From Candidatus Azobacteroides pseudotrichonymphae genomovar. CFP2 (lineage in GTDB: Bacteria; Bacteroidota; Bacteroidia; Bacteroidales; Azobacteroidaceae): 64,000 nt of DNA. The notes under the pieces were generated by a model. The model worked only from the letters and a program-made list of their open reading frames with translations, searched no databases and had not been told where the DNA came from. Of the stretch, positions 48,864 through 56,696 are shown piece by piece. The position numbers and the translations under genes were made by a program. The stretch spans positions 324,001-388,000 of the forward strand of contig NC_011565.1 of the NCBI RefSeq assembly GCF_000010645.1, in the 5' to 3' direction. Position 1 is the stretch's first letter, and each line of letters begins with the position of its first letter.

Positions 48864-49279
48864 GATCGAATTTTTTCCAAAGCCCTATTTTCACCTTCCC
48901 GCATTACTTTAATATCCTTGATTAATTTATCATTAAATCCACATAAATGTAATATCCCATGAATAATTACACGGTATAACTCTTCAAAATAATTCACATT
49001 ATACTTCATTGAGTTATATTTTATCATATCCAAAGCAATAAATAAATCTCCCGAAATTATATCTCCTTTAGAATAATCAAAAGTAATTATATCGGTATAA
49101 CAATCATGATTTAAATAAAAATTATTTATTCTCAGTATTTCATCATTGGAACAAAAAATACAAGTAATATCTCCTGCTCTTTTATTATAATCGATAAGTA
49201 TTTGTTTTATCCAACGAGTTGTAATTTTCCGATTAATTGAAGGAAATTTACTATCCAAAGTAGTATACAATACCGCCAT
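48860..49279 (-). CDS. ybeY: Endoribonuclease YbeY (rRNA maturation factor)
   Basis: A 139-aa zinc-dependent endoribonuclease for 16S rRNA 3'-end processing and ribosome quality control. The conserved metal motif HxxxHxxxxxH should be HGILHLCGFND; here the sequence IIHGILHLCGFNDK shows two of its histidines, with an Asn-Asp replacing the usual third histidine and Asp pattern. YTDIITFDYSKGDIISGDLFIALD is the typical upstream segment. The protein is otherwise complete but lacks the H in the usual GxxH-D position, which occurs in some Bacteroidota members. Its stop overlaps the mnmG start by 4 bp. Confidence 0.9.
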   Translation of the reverse strand: MAVLYTTLDSKFPSINRKITTRWIKQILIDYNKRAGDITCIFCSNDEILRINNFYLNHDCYTDIITFDYSKGDIISGDLFIALDMIKYNSMKYNVNYFEELYRVIIHGILHLCGFNDKLIKDIKVMREGENRALEKIRS

Positions 49280-49339
49280 AAAAACATAGCTTTAACTGCA
49301 AAAAATACTTAAATAAGATTTTCATTCAAAAACTTATTA

Positions 49340-52126
49340 TCAATGTGCTTCCAGCCAATTCTTTCCTATACCACAATTTACCACAAGTGGAACTTTTAAA
49401 TGGGTTGCATGCTCCATCTCATAAACAACAATTTGTTTTACTTTATCCAATTCATCAATAAAAACATTGAAATTTAACTCGTCATGTACTTGTATAATCA
49501 TTTTAGACTGTAAATCATTGTCTATTAATCGTCTATGAATTCTATTCATTGCTACTTTGATAATATCAGCGGCTGAACCCTGTATCGGAGCATTAATAGA
49601 ATTCCGTTCAGCATATTTTCTTACGACTGAATTTCGTGAATTAATATCTGGTAAAAAACGCTTGCGGCGAAAAATAGTCTCTACATAACCGTCTTTTCTT
49701 GCAATAGCAATACTTCTATCTATGTAATTTTTTATATCTGGAAAAATCATAAAATATTTGTTTATCAATTCTTTAGCTATAAAACGCGAAACTTGCAGTT
49801 GTTCTGCCAAACCAAATACAGATATACCATAAATAATACCAAAATTGGTAATTTTTGCTTTCCTTCTCATATCACAGGTTATTTCAGCTAATGGAACACC
49901 AAAAATAATAGACGCAATCGCCGAATGAATATCTTGTCCATTTCGAAAAGCTTCTAACATATTTTTATCCTCACTCAAATGTGCCATAATACGTAATTCT
50001 ATCTGAGAATAATCAGCTGATAAAAACAAACAATTATCATCAGGAATAAATACTCGTCTGATTTCCTTTCCTTCCTTATCTCTAATCGGTATATTTTGAA
50101 GGTTAGGACTATTAGAACTTAGTCTTCCAGTCGCTGTAGTTGCCTGATTATAAGTTGTATGAATTTTTTTATCTATAAAACTAACTAAAGTAGGAAGGGT
50201 ATCTATATAAGTCGTAAGTAATTTCTTTGATTTACGATATTTTAATATTTCCCCCACAATTGGGTGTTTTTTTTTCAAATTTTCCAAAATACCTTCACTA
50301 GTAGCATATTGTCCTGATTTAGTTTTCTTGGAATTTTCAATAATCTTTAAGTGATCAAATAGAATTTCTCCAACCATTTTTGGAGAATTGACATTAAATA
50401 TTTTCCCTGATATTTGAAATATTATTTTTTCTATACTCTCCAAATATCTATTCAAGACTACTGAATAATCTTTAAGGGCAGAAATATCTAATTTTACGCC
50501 AAATTCTTCCATATCAGATAAAACAAATACTAAAGGTAATTCTATCCTATAAAACAAATTTGAAAAATTACTTTTTCTTATTATCGGTTCAAAAATGTTT
50601 TTCAATTTCAACACAATATCGGCATTCTCACAAGCATAGTCTGCTAAAAGGCTTAAAGGTACTTGTCTCACAGACAATTGACTTTCCTTTTTACTACCAA
50701 TTAATTCTTCTGTATTAATAATTCTATAATTAAGATAGGTTTTTGCCAAAAAATCCAAATTATGTAAATATTCCGGATTAATTAAATAATGAGCTATCAG
50801 TATATCAAATATTGGATAATTCATTCGTATTCCATACTTCTTCAAAACATTAATATCATATTTTAAATTTTGTCCAACTTTCAAAATAGTATCACTCTCA
50901 AAAATTTCTTTGAATAATTGAACAGTTGGTATTATGTCCCTTTTTCTTCCAAAAAAAGGAAGAAAATATGCTTCTCCTTCCTGAAGAGTAAATGCTATCC
51001 CAACTAATTCAGCAGATAAAGGATCTATTTCAATAGCTTCCGTAGTTTTTATATTAAAAGAAAAAAAATTCTGAATTTTAATTTTATTAATTAAATCACC
51101 TATATCAGACTGTTTATCAATTACACGATATTTATGAAGAACAGTGCTCAAATTATCAAAATTTGATAACACAGTTTCAGTCTTTTCATTATTTTTTTCT
51201 ACAAACTTATCCGTAAAAAGTAAAGATGACGAAAATTGCTTCTTTATAGACAAAACGCTTCTTTTTTCTCCAAAAAATCGTGACACTAATTGATGAAATT
51301 CTAATTTTTCAAATATTTTTTTTAATACAGGTTTATCTATATCTTCTCTTATCAATTCATTTGGATTGAAATTGATAGGAACATCTGTTTTTATTGTTGC
51401 CAAAAACTTAGAAAAAAGTATAGTTTCTTTATTTCTCTCAATTTTCGTTTTTAATATTCCATTCAAAAAATGGACGTTTTTTAACAAATTTTCTATACTT
51501 CCAAATCTAGCAATTAACTTCTTAGCAGTTATCTCTCCAATTCCAGGACAGCCTGGAATATTATCTGAACTATCGCCCATTAAACCCAAAAAATCTATCA
51601 TTTGAATTGGGGAAATAAAACCATACTTTTCTTTAATTTCTTTCACACCTAATATTTCAAATCCGTCTTTTCTATATCTAGGCTTATAAATAAAAATGTG
51701 TTCGTCTACCAATTGTCCATAATCTTTATCTGGAGTCATCATAAAAATTTCATAATCTCTAGAAGTTTTTTTAGCAACTGTTCCTATAACATCATCTGCT
51801 TCATAACCTGAAACTTCTAAAATTGGAATATGATATGCGGATACAATATCCTTAATAATTGGTATTGACAATCTTATTGTTTCTGGTGTTTCTTCTCTCT
51901 GAGCTTTATATTGTTTAAATACCTGATGACGAAATGTGGGTTCAATCGGATCAAACGCAACACCAATATGAGTAGGATTCTCTCTCCTTAATATATTATC
52001 CAATGTATTAACAAAACCAAAAATAGCAGAAGTATTGAATCCTTTAGAATTTATAAGAGGCATTTTAATAAATGAGTAATAAGCGCGATAAATTAAAGCA
52101 TAGGCATCCAGTAAAAACAATTTCAT
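49340..52126 (-). CDS. polA: DNA polymerase I (proofreading site degenerate)
   Basis: PolA fills gaps and removes RNA primers. The 928-aa protein has all three domains. The 5' nuclease has DAYALIYRAYYSF, YEADDVIG, PDKDYGQLV and GLMGDSSDNIPG. The polymerase has motif A DYSQIELRIMAHLS, motif B KITNFGIIYG and motif C VHDELNF. In the 3'-5' exonuclease domain the Exo I site FDTET is FNIKT (N358, K360), and Exo III YxxxD is YACEN (N501); only Exo II D424 (NLKYD) remains. The proofreading activity is therefore probably lost, as in Taq polymerase. The rest of the protein looks functional. Confidence 0.95.
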   Translation of the reverse strand: MKLFLLDAYALIYRAYYSFIKMPLINSKGFNTSAIFGFVNTLDNILRRENPTHIGVAFDPIEPTFRHQVFKQYKAQREETPETIRLSIPIIKDIVSAYHIPILEVSGYEADDVIGTVAKKTSRDYEIFMMTPDKDYGQLVDEHIFIYKPRYRKDGFEILGVKEIKEKYGFISPIQMIDFLGLMGDSSDNIPGCPGIGEITAKKLIARFGSIENLLKNVHFLNGILKTKIERNKETILFSKFLATIKTDVPINFNPNELIREDIDKPVLKKIFEKLEFHQLVSRFFGEKRSVLSIKKQFSSSLLFTDKFVEKNNEKTETVLSNFDNLSTVLHKYRVIDKQSDIGDLINKIKIQNFFSFNIKTTEAIEIDPLSAELVGIAFTLQEGEAYFLPFFGRKRDIIPTVQLFKEIFESDTILKVGQNLKYDINVLKKYGIRMNYPIFDILIAHYLINPEYLHNLDFLAKTYLNYRIINTEELIGSKKESQLSVRQVPLSLLADYACENADIVLKLKNIFEPIIRKSNFSNLFYRIELPLVFVLSDMEEFGVKLDISALKDYSVVLNRYLESIEKIIFQISGKIFNVNSPKMVGEILFDHLKIIENSKKTKSGQYATSEGILENLKKKHPIVGEILKYRKSKKLLTTYIDTLPTLVSFIDKKIHTTYNQATTATGRLSSNSPNLQNIPIRDKEGKEIRRVFIPDDNCLFLSADYSQIELRIMAHLSEDKNMLEAFRNGQDIHSAIASIIFGVPLAEITCDMRRKAKITNFGIIYGISVFGLAEQLQVSRFIAKELINKYFMIFPDIKNYIDRSIAIARKDGYVETIFRRKRFLPDINSRNSVVRKYAERNSINAPIQGSAADIIKVAMNRIHRRLIDNDLQSKMIIQVHDELNFNVFIDELDKVKQIVVYEMEHATHLKVPLVVNCGIGKNWLEAH

Positions 52127-52220
52127 ATAAAAACTTTATCTAAAAATATTAAAGAAAATAAAGGTAAGTATATTACTTTTACGTTTTGTAAATGTTAATT
52201 AAATGTTAATCATATGCCTC

Positions 52221-53189
52221 ATGTTACAATTCATAACAAAACCTGTACAGAAAGAACTAGATGCTTTTGACAAACTCTATACAAACATTTTGCATGTTCC
52301 GATAAGTGAATTCCAATACATGTTGAATTTTATTTTAAAAAAAAAAGGAAAGCGAATTCGTCCAATTATCTTAATCTTATCTGCTAAGCTCTGCGGAGAG
52401 CCTACTATTAAAACCATAGAATATGCCGTAATTTTAGAGTTGTTACATGTCGCAACTTTAATACATGATGATGTAGTAGATAATGCAGTTCTTCGTCGAG
52501 GAAATCCGTCCGTTATGGCAAAATTTGGTAATCAGGCAGCCGTTTTGTTAGGCGATTATATTCTTTCTAAAGCAATTAAACAAGGCATTGAAACAAAAAA
52601 TTTTGCCATCCTACAAGTATTAACTCATTTAGCACAAAATTTATGTGAAGGTGAACTAACACAATTGATTTTTTCTTCAAAAAAAATTATTGATGAAAAT
52701 CACTATTTCGAAATTATACGAAAAAAAACAGCTATCTTATTTTCTGTTTGCTCAAAAATAGGTGCCTTATCCGTTAATGCAGATGTTAAGAAAAATAAAA
52801 CTTTGCAATTAATTGGAGAATATTTGGGCATCTGTTTCCAAATAAGAGATGATTTATTAGATTACTTAGACTCGGAAAAAATAGGCAAACCTACAAAAAA
52901 TGACATTAAGGAGGGAAAGATCACTTTACCTCTTATCTATGCATTAAAAACAGCTCCAAAAGCTAAATCGAAACCCATGATGTTAATTATAAAAAAACAA
53001 GATTTTTCATCTGAAAATGTTCAGCAACTCATCAACTTTACCAAAGAGCAAAAAGGTATAGAATATGCACAAGAAAAAATGCTAAAAATAAAAACAAATA
53101 TAATTGAATTATTAAACTATTTTCCTCATTCAGAAGCAAAGAAATCTATGCTTAGATTAGTAGACTACATTATTGAAAGAAAAAAATAA
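52221..53189 (+). CDS. Polyprenyl diphosphate synthase (trans-isoprenyl)
   Basis: This enzyme elongates isoprenyl diphosphates with IPP, probably for quinone side chains. From the ATG at 52221 (MLQFITKPVQKELDAF) it has 322 aa; an ATG at 52203 adds six residues. The first aspartate-rich motif is LIHDDVVDNAVLRRGNPS, and the second QIRDDLLDYLDSEKIGKPTKNDIKEGKITLPLIYAL. GKRIRPI is the conserved N-terminal segment and GDYILSKA follows. All catalytic residues are in place. It is divergent from polA and lies 21 bp before ychF. Confidence 0.93.
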   Translation: MLQFITKPVQKELDAFDKLYTNILHVPISEFQYMLNFILKKKGKRIRPIILILSAKLCGEPTIKTIEYAVILELLHVATLIHDDVVDNAVLRRGNPSVMAKFGNQAAVLLGDYILSKAIKQGIETKNFAILQVLTHLAQNLCEGELTQLIFSSKKIIDENHYFEIIRKKTAILFSVCSKIGALSVNADVKKNKTLQLIGEYLGICFQIRDDLLDYLDSEKIGKPTKNDIKEGKITLPLIYALKTAPKAKSKPMMLIIKKQDFSSENVQQLINFTKEQKGIEYAQEKMLKIKTNIIELLNYFPHSEAKKSMLRLVDYIIERKK

Positions 53190-53210
53190 CATAACAAATT
53201 AAAGTAATTA

Positions 53211-54314
53211 ATGGCATTAAAATGTGGTATAGTAGGATTACCAAATGTGGGAAAATCCACTCTTTTCAATTGTCTTTCTAACACAAAAGCACAAGCAGCA
53301 AATTTTCCTTTTTGTACGATAAAACCAAATTTATGTACAATTATTGTTCCTGACGAACGATTAAATAAATTAGAAGAATTAGTAAAACCACAAAAAGTTA
53401 TTCCTGCAACAGTAGAAATTGTAGACATTGCCGGATTACTCAAAGGAGCCAGTAGAGGCGAAGGATTAGGCAATAAATTTCTTGCCAAAATTCGTGAAAC
53501 AGATGCTATAATACATATTTTACGTTGCTTTGATGATGACAATGTAATTCATGTAAATGAAACTGTCAACCCAATACGAGATAAAGAAATTATTGATTAT
53601 GAACTACAAATAAAAGATTTGGAAACAATAGAATTACGTTTTTCTAAAATAGAAAAACAAATTCAAGATAGAAGATATAAACAAGCTAAACTAGAATGGG
53701 AAGTACTACTAAAATATAAAGAAGCTTTAGAAAATGGTAAGTCTGCACGAACGGTTCAATTTGACACAAAAGAAAAACTGATGATAGCAAAGAACCTTTT
53801 TTTATTGACAAGCAAACCAATTCTCTATGTATGCAATGTTGATGAATCTGCTGCTGCTCTAGGAAACAAATATACAAGAAAGATAAATGAAATTCTTCAA
53901 AAAGAAGGAGCAGAATTATTGATAGTAGCAGCTAAAGTAGAATCAGAAATTGCAGAAATTAAAGACTATAAAGAACGTCTATATTTCTTAAAAGAATTAG
54001 GATTAATGGAATCTGGAGCAAACAGACTAATCAAATCCGCTTACAAACTATTACATCTAGAAACTTTTCTGACGGTAGGAAAACAAGAAGTCCATGCATG
54101 GACTTTCCTCACGGGAAGTAGAGCTCCTCAATGTGCAGGAATTATTCATAGTGATTTTGAAAAAGGGTTCATCCGTGCTGAAGTAATTAAATACAGCGAT
54201 TTTATAACATTAGGTTCAGAATATGCATGCAGAGAAGCTGGAAAAATAAAAATTGAAGGAAAAGAATATACAGTACAGGACGGTGATATAATGCATTTCC
54301 TATTTCATGTTTAA
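53211..54314 (+). CDS. ychF: Redox-regulated ATPase YchF (Obg-family)
   Basis: A universal ribosome-associated P-loop ATPase. The 367-aa protein starts MALKCGIVGLPNVGKSTLFNCLS (P-loop), then NFPFCTIKPN, VDIAGLLKGASRGEGLGNKFL (switch/G3), and ends with the TGS domain (FLTVGKQEVHAWTFLTGSRAPQCAGIIHSDFEKGFIRAEV). The specificity motif is NVDE in LYVCNVDE, giving ATP preference. The stop codon lies in the first unit of a four-copy 10-bp repeat. Confidence 0.97.
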   Translation: MALKCGIVGLPNVGKSTLFNCLSNTKAQAANFPFCTIKPNLCTIIVPDERLNKLEELVKPQKVIPATVEIVDIAGLLKGASRGEGLGNKFLAKIRETDAIIHILRCFDDDNVIHVNETVNPIRDKEIIDYELQIKDLETIELRFSKIEKQIQDRRYKQAKLEWEVLLKYKEALENGKSARTVQFDTKEKLMIAKNLFLLTSKPILYVCNVDESAAALGNKYTRKINEILQKEGAELLIVAAKVESEIAEIKDYKERLYFLKELGLMESGANRLIKSAYKLLHLETFLTVGKQEVHAWTFLTGSRAPQCAGIIHSDFEKGFIRAEVIKYSDFITLGSEYACREAGKIKIEGKEYTVQDGDIMHFLFHV

Positions 54315-54348
54315 TTTCGTTTAATTTCGTTTAATTTCGTTTAATTTC
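54309..54348. repeat. Four tandem copies of a 10-bp unit at the ychF stop
   Basis: gtttaatttc is repeated exactly four times (54309-54318, 54319-54328, 54329-54338, 54339-54348). The first copy includes the ychF stop codon TAA at 54312-54314. It could vary in copy number by slippage. It begins a very AT-rich gap where the strand composition changes. Confidence 0.95.
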
Positions 54349-54679
54349 ATGTTAATAACTTTTTAATTAAAAAATAATAGTACATATCTGTGGGTGATAT
54401 TTTGTTTCTAAATCTATCTTTCAAAAACTTGTTCTCTACTTATAATACTATTTGTTCAACAACAAAAAACTGAAATTTTAATAGAATATTTTATTCGTAT
54501 AGAATGAAAATTCTAAAAGATAAATTTTTCATTTTAAAGTTGTTATGAACGTTATTCATACTATATTCATAGTAATAAATAAAAAGTTTTTAACTTTTTA
54601 TACCTTCTAACAGAAAATATGTTTATATATTATTATTTATAATATATTTTTAAATTAGAATTGAATAAAAATAAATACA
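54315..54679. other. AT-rich gap between ychF and nadA; candidate origin region
   Basis: 365 bp, very AT-rich, no gene. It lies at the place where the + strand goes from C>G (left) to G>C (right). TTAT-type 9-mers such as ttatgaacg and ttattcata near 54543-54560 are only loosely like the DnaA box TTATNCACA; I see no clear cluster. A replication origin here is possible but not shown. Confidence 0.25.
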
Positions 54680-55627
54680 ATGATTAATAACCTTTCCTTA
54701 ATTCAATCTATCTGTGATCTGAAAAGAAAGAAAAACGCAATTATTTTATCTCATTATTACCAAAACAATTCTATTCAAGAAATTGCCGACTACGTAGGTG
54801 ATAGTTTGGCTTTAGCACGTTTAGCTTCGCAAACAAATGCTGATGTAATTATACTTTGTGGGGTACATTTTATGGCTGAAACAGCTAAAATACTTAGCCC
54901 CAAAAAACGTGTATTCATTCCTGATATAAATGCAAGATGTTCATTAGCAGACTCTTGTCCTCTAAGTGAATTCAAAGAATTCATAAAACAATATCCATAC
55001 CATTTAATCGTTTCTTATATAAATACTTCTGTGGAGATTAAAGTCTTAACGGATATAGTGGTTACTTCTGGAAATGCTTGTAAGATTATAGAGAGCTTTC
55101 CAAAAAATGTAAAATTGATTTTTGCCCCCGATAGAAATCTTGGTAATTATATAAATAGTATTACTGGGCGAGATATGATTATATGGAATGGAGCTTGCCA
55201 TGTACATGAACAATTTTCTTTGGAAAAAATATTAAATCTAAAACAAAAATACCCTAATGCCTTAGTATTGGCACATCCTGAATGCAAATCAGCTATTTTG
55301 AAAATAGCTGATTATATTGCTTCTACTGCTGGTTTATTGAACTATGTTTCTCAGTCAAAAAGAAATAAGTTTATTGTAGCTACTGAATCTGGGATTTTGC
55401 ATAAAATGAAAATGATTAATCCTGATAAGTTTTTTATTCCTGCTCCTCCCAACGACAGTACTTGCGCTTGTAATGAGTGTAGTTTTATGCGCCTAAATAC
55501 ATTGGAAAAATTGCACAATTGTTTAAAGTATGAGGAACCAGAGATAATTATTGATAGAGAAACAATTAAAAAAGCCGCTGAGCCTATTAATAAAATGCTG
55601 AAGTTGTCAGACAAATTGGGATTGTAA
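54680..55627 (+). CDS. nadA: Quinolinate synthase
   Basis: This [4Fe-4S] enzyme condenses iminoaspartate with dihydroxyacetone phosphate to quinolinate for NAD synthesis. The 315-aa length is standard for the NadA of this group. Motifs are NAIILSHYYQNNSIQEIADYVGDSLALARLA, IILCGVHFMAETAKILSPKKRV, PDINARCSLADSC with a cluster-binding Cys, VVTSGNACKII, AHPECKSAIL, VATESGILHKMK, and CACNECSFMRLNT, with cysteines for the cluster. No nadB or nadC is nearby. It stands alone with short gaps, and is the first gene within the G-rich + strand region. Confidence 0.96.
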   Translation: MINNLSLIQSICDLKRKKNAIILSHYYQNNSIQEIADYVGDSLALARLASQTNADVIILCGVHFMAETAKILSPKKRVFIPDINARCSLADSCPLSEFKEFIKQYPYHLIVSYINTSVEIKVLTDIVVTSGNACKIIESFPKNVKLIFAPDRNLGNYINSITGRDMIIWNGACHVHEQFSLEKILNLKQKYPNALVLAHPECKSAILKIADYIASTAGLLNYVSQSKRNKFIVATESGILHKMKMINPDKFFIPAPPNDSTCACNECSFMRLNTLEKLHNCLKYEEPEIIIDRETIKKAAEPINKMLKLSDKLGL

Positions 55628-55734
55628 AAATCTCGCGATTTAATCAGATTTCAATCTGAATCAACTCGAAGATTTTCTGTTAAAAACAATATAAAAATAG
55701 AAAATATCCCATACATTTACTTTTTTAGAAAAAA

Positions 55735-56613
55735 ATGAGCATCAAAAATAAGTTTATAAATGTTTTATTCTCTTTTTTAGAGAAAGTTTTTGGGATTCAT
55801 TTAATGAACTATATGATTTGTCCTGAAGAAAAAAAAACTATAAAAGTTGATAGTTTTGGGCATCGTGGTATAAGTGTACGTCATTTGAATCTGAGAATTA
55901 ATGGCAATCATATTTTGAAAGATATAAGTGTGGATTTTCCGGATAGAAAAATTACTTGTATCATTGGCCACTCAGGTTGTGGTAAATCAACCTTACTAAA
56001 AACACTTAATCGTCTTAATGACAACATAGCAGGTGTAGAAATAGATGGACATGTCTATGTGGATGGAGAAGATCTTTTTGGGAAAGATGTAGAAGTTACA
56101 CATATACGAAAAAAAATTGGTTTAATAGCTCAACGTCCTACACCTTTACCTATGTCTATATTTGACAATGTTGCGTACGGTTGTAGAATTCATGGTATTC
56201 GTAAAAAAAATGAATTAAAAGAAATTGTCGAAACTAATTTGCGTTTGGTTGGTATGTGGGATGAGGTAAAAGATCGCTTGAAAGAATCAGCGTCTTCTTT
56301 GTCTATTGGGCAACAACAACGTTTGTGTTTAGCAAGAGGTTTGGCAGTTCAGCCAGAGTTTATTTTGGGAGATGAGTCTACTTCGGCATTGGATCCTATT
56401 TCCAGTCGTTTAGTAGAAGATTTGTTTGTTGAACTTAAAAAGAAGTATGGTATTATCTTAGTAACCCATACTTTAAGACAAGCGTTAAAGATGGCTGATT
56501 TTGTAATTTTTGTTTATATGGGAAAAATTATTGAAATGGGTTCTGCTAAAGATTTGCTTGAACATCCGAAAGAAGAGTTAACCAAACAATATTTATCAGG
56601 TATATTCAGTTAG
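55735..56613 (+). CDS. pstB: Pst-like ABC transporter ATPase (PstB family, divergent)
   Basis: A 292-aa ATP-binding subunit of an oxyanion ABC importer. IIGHSGCGKSTLLKTLNRLND is Walker A, IGLIAQRPTPLPMSIFDNVAYGCRIHGIR is the PstB-type Q-loop region, LGDESTSALDP the Walker B with Ser for Pro, and LVTHTLRQALKMADFVIF the H-loop. The signature reads LSIGQQQRLCLARGL instead of LSGGQ. It has about 45 extra N-terminal residues. It is separated from pstS/C/A by the siroheme reductase and thiF genes. Family similarity says phosphate; the context suggests sulfate or another sulfur oxyanion as an alternative. Confidence 0.85.
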   Translation: MSIKNKFINVLFSFLEKVFGIHLMNYMICPEEKKTIKVDSFGHRGISVRHLNLRINGNHILKDISVDFPDRKITCIIGHSGCGKSTLLKTLNRLNDNIAGVEIDGHVYVDGEDLFGKDVEVTHIRKKIGLIAQRPTPLPMSIFDNVAYGCRIHGIRKKNELKEIVETNLRLVGMWDEVKDRLKESASSLSIGQQQRLCLARGLAVQPEFILGDESTSALDPISSRLVEDLFVELKKKYGIILVTHTLRQALKMADFVIFVYMGKIIEMGSAKDLLEHPKEELTKQYLSGIFS

Positions 56614-56633
56614 CTTAAAGTTTTATTATTCAA

Positions 56634-56663
56634 TCTAATATGATTTTCTCTAATATGATTTTC
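56634..56663. repeat. 15-bp exact tandem duplication
   Basis: Adjacent copies of tctaatatgattttc at 56634-56648 and 56649-56663 in the gap between the pstB-like gene and the reductase gene. Confidence 0.9.
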
Positions 56664-56696
56664 TTTTTTTTATTGAAATAAAAACTGTATTTAACA

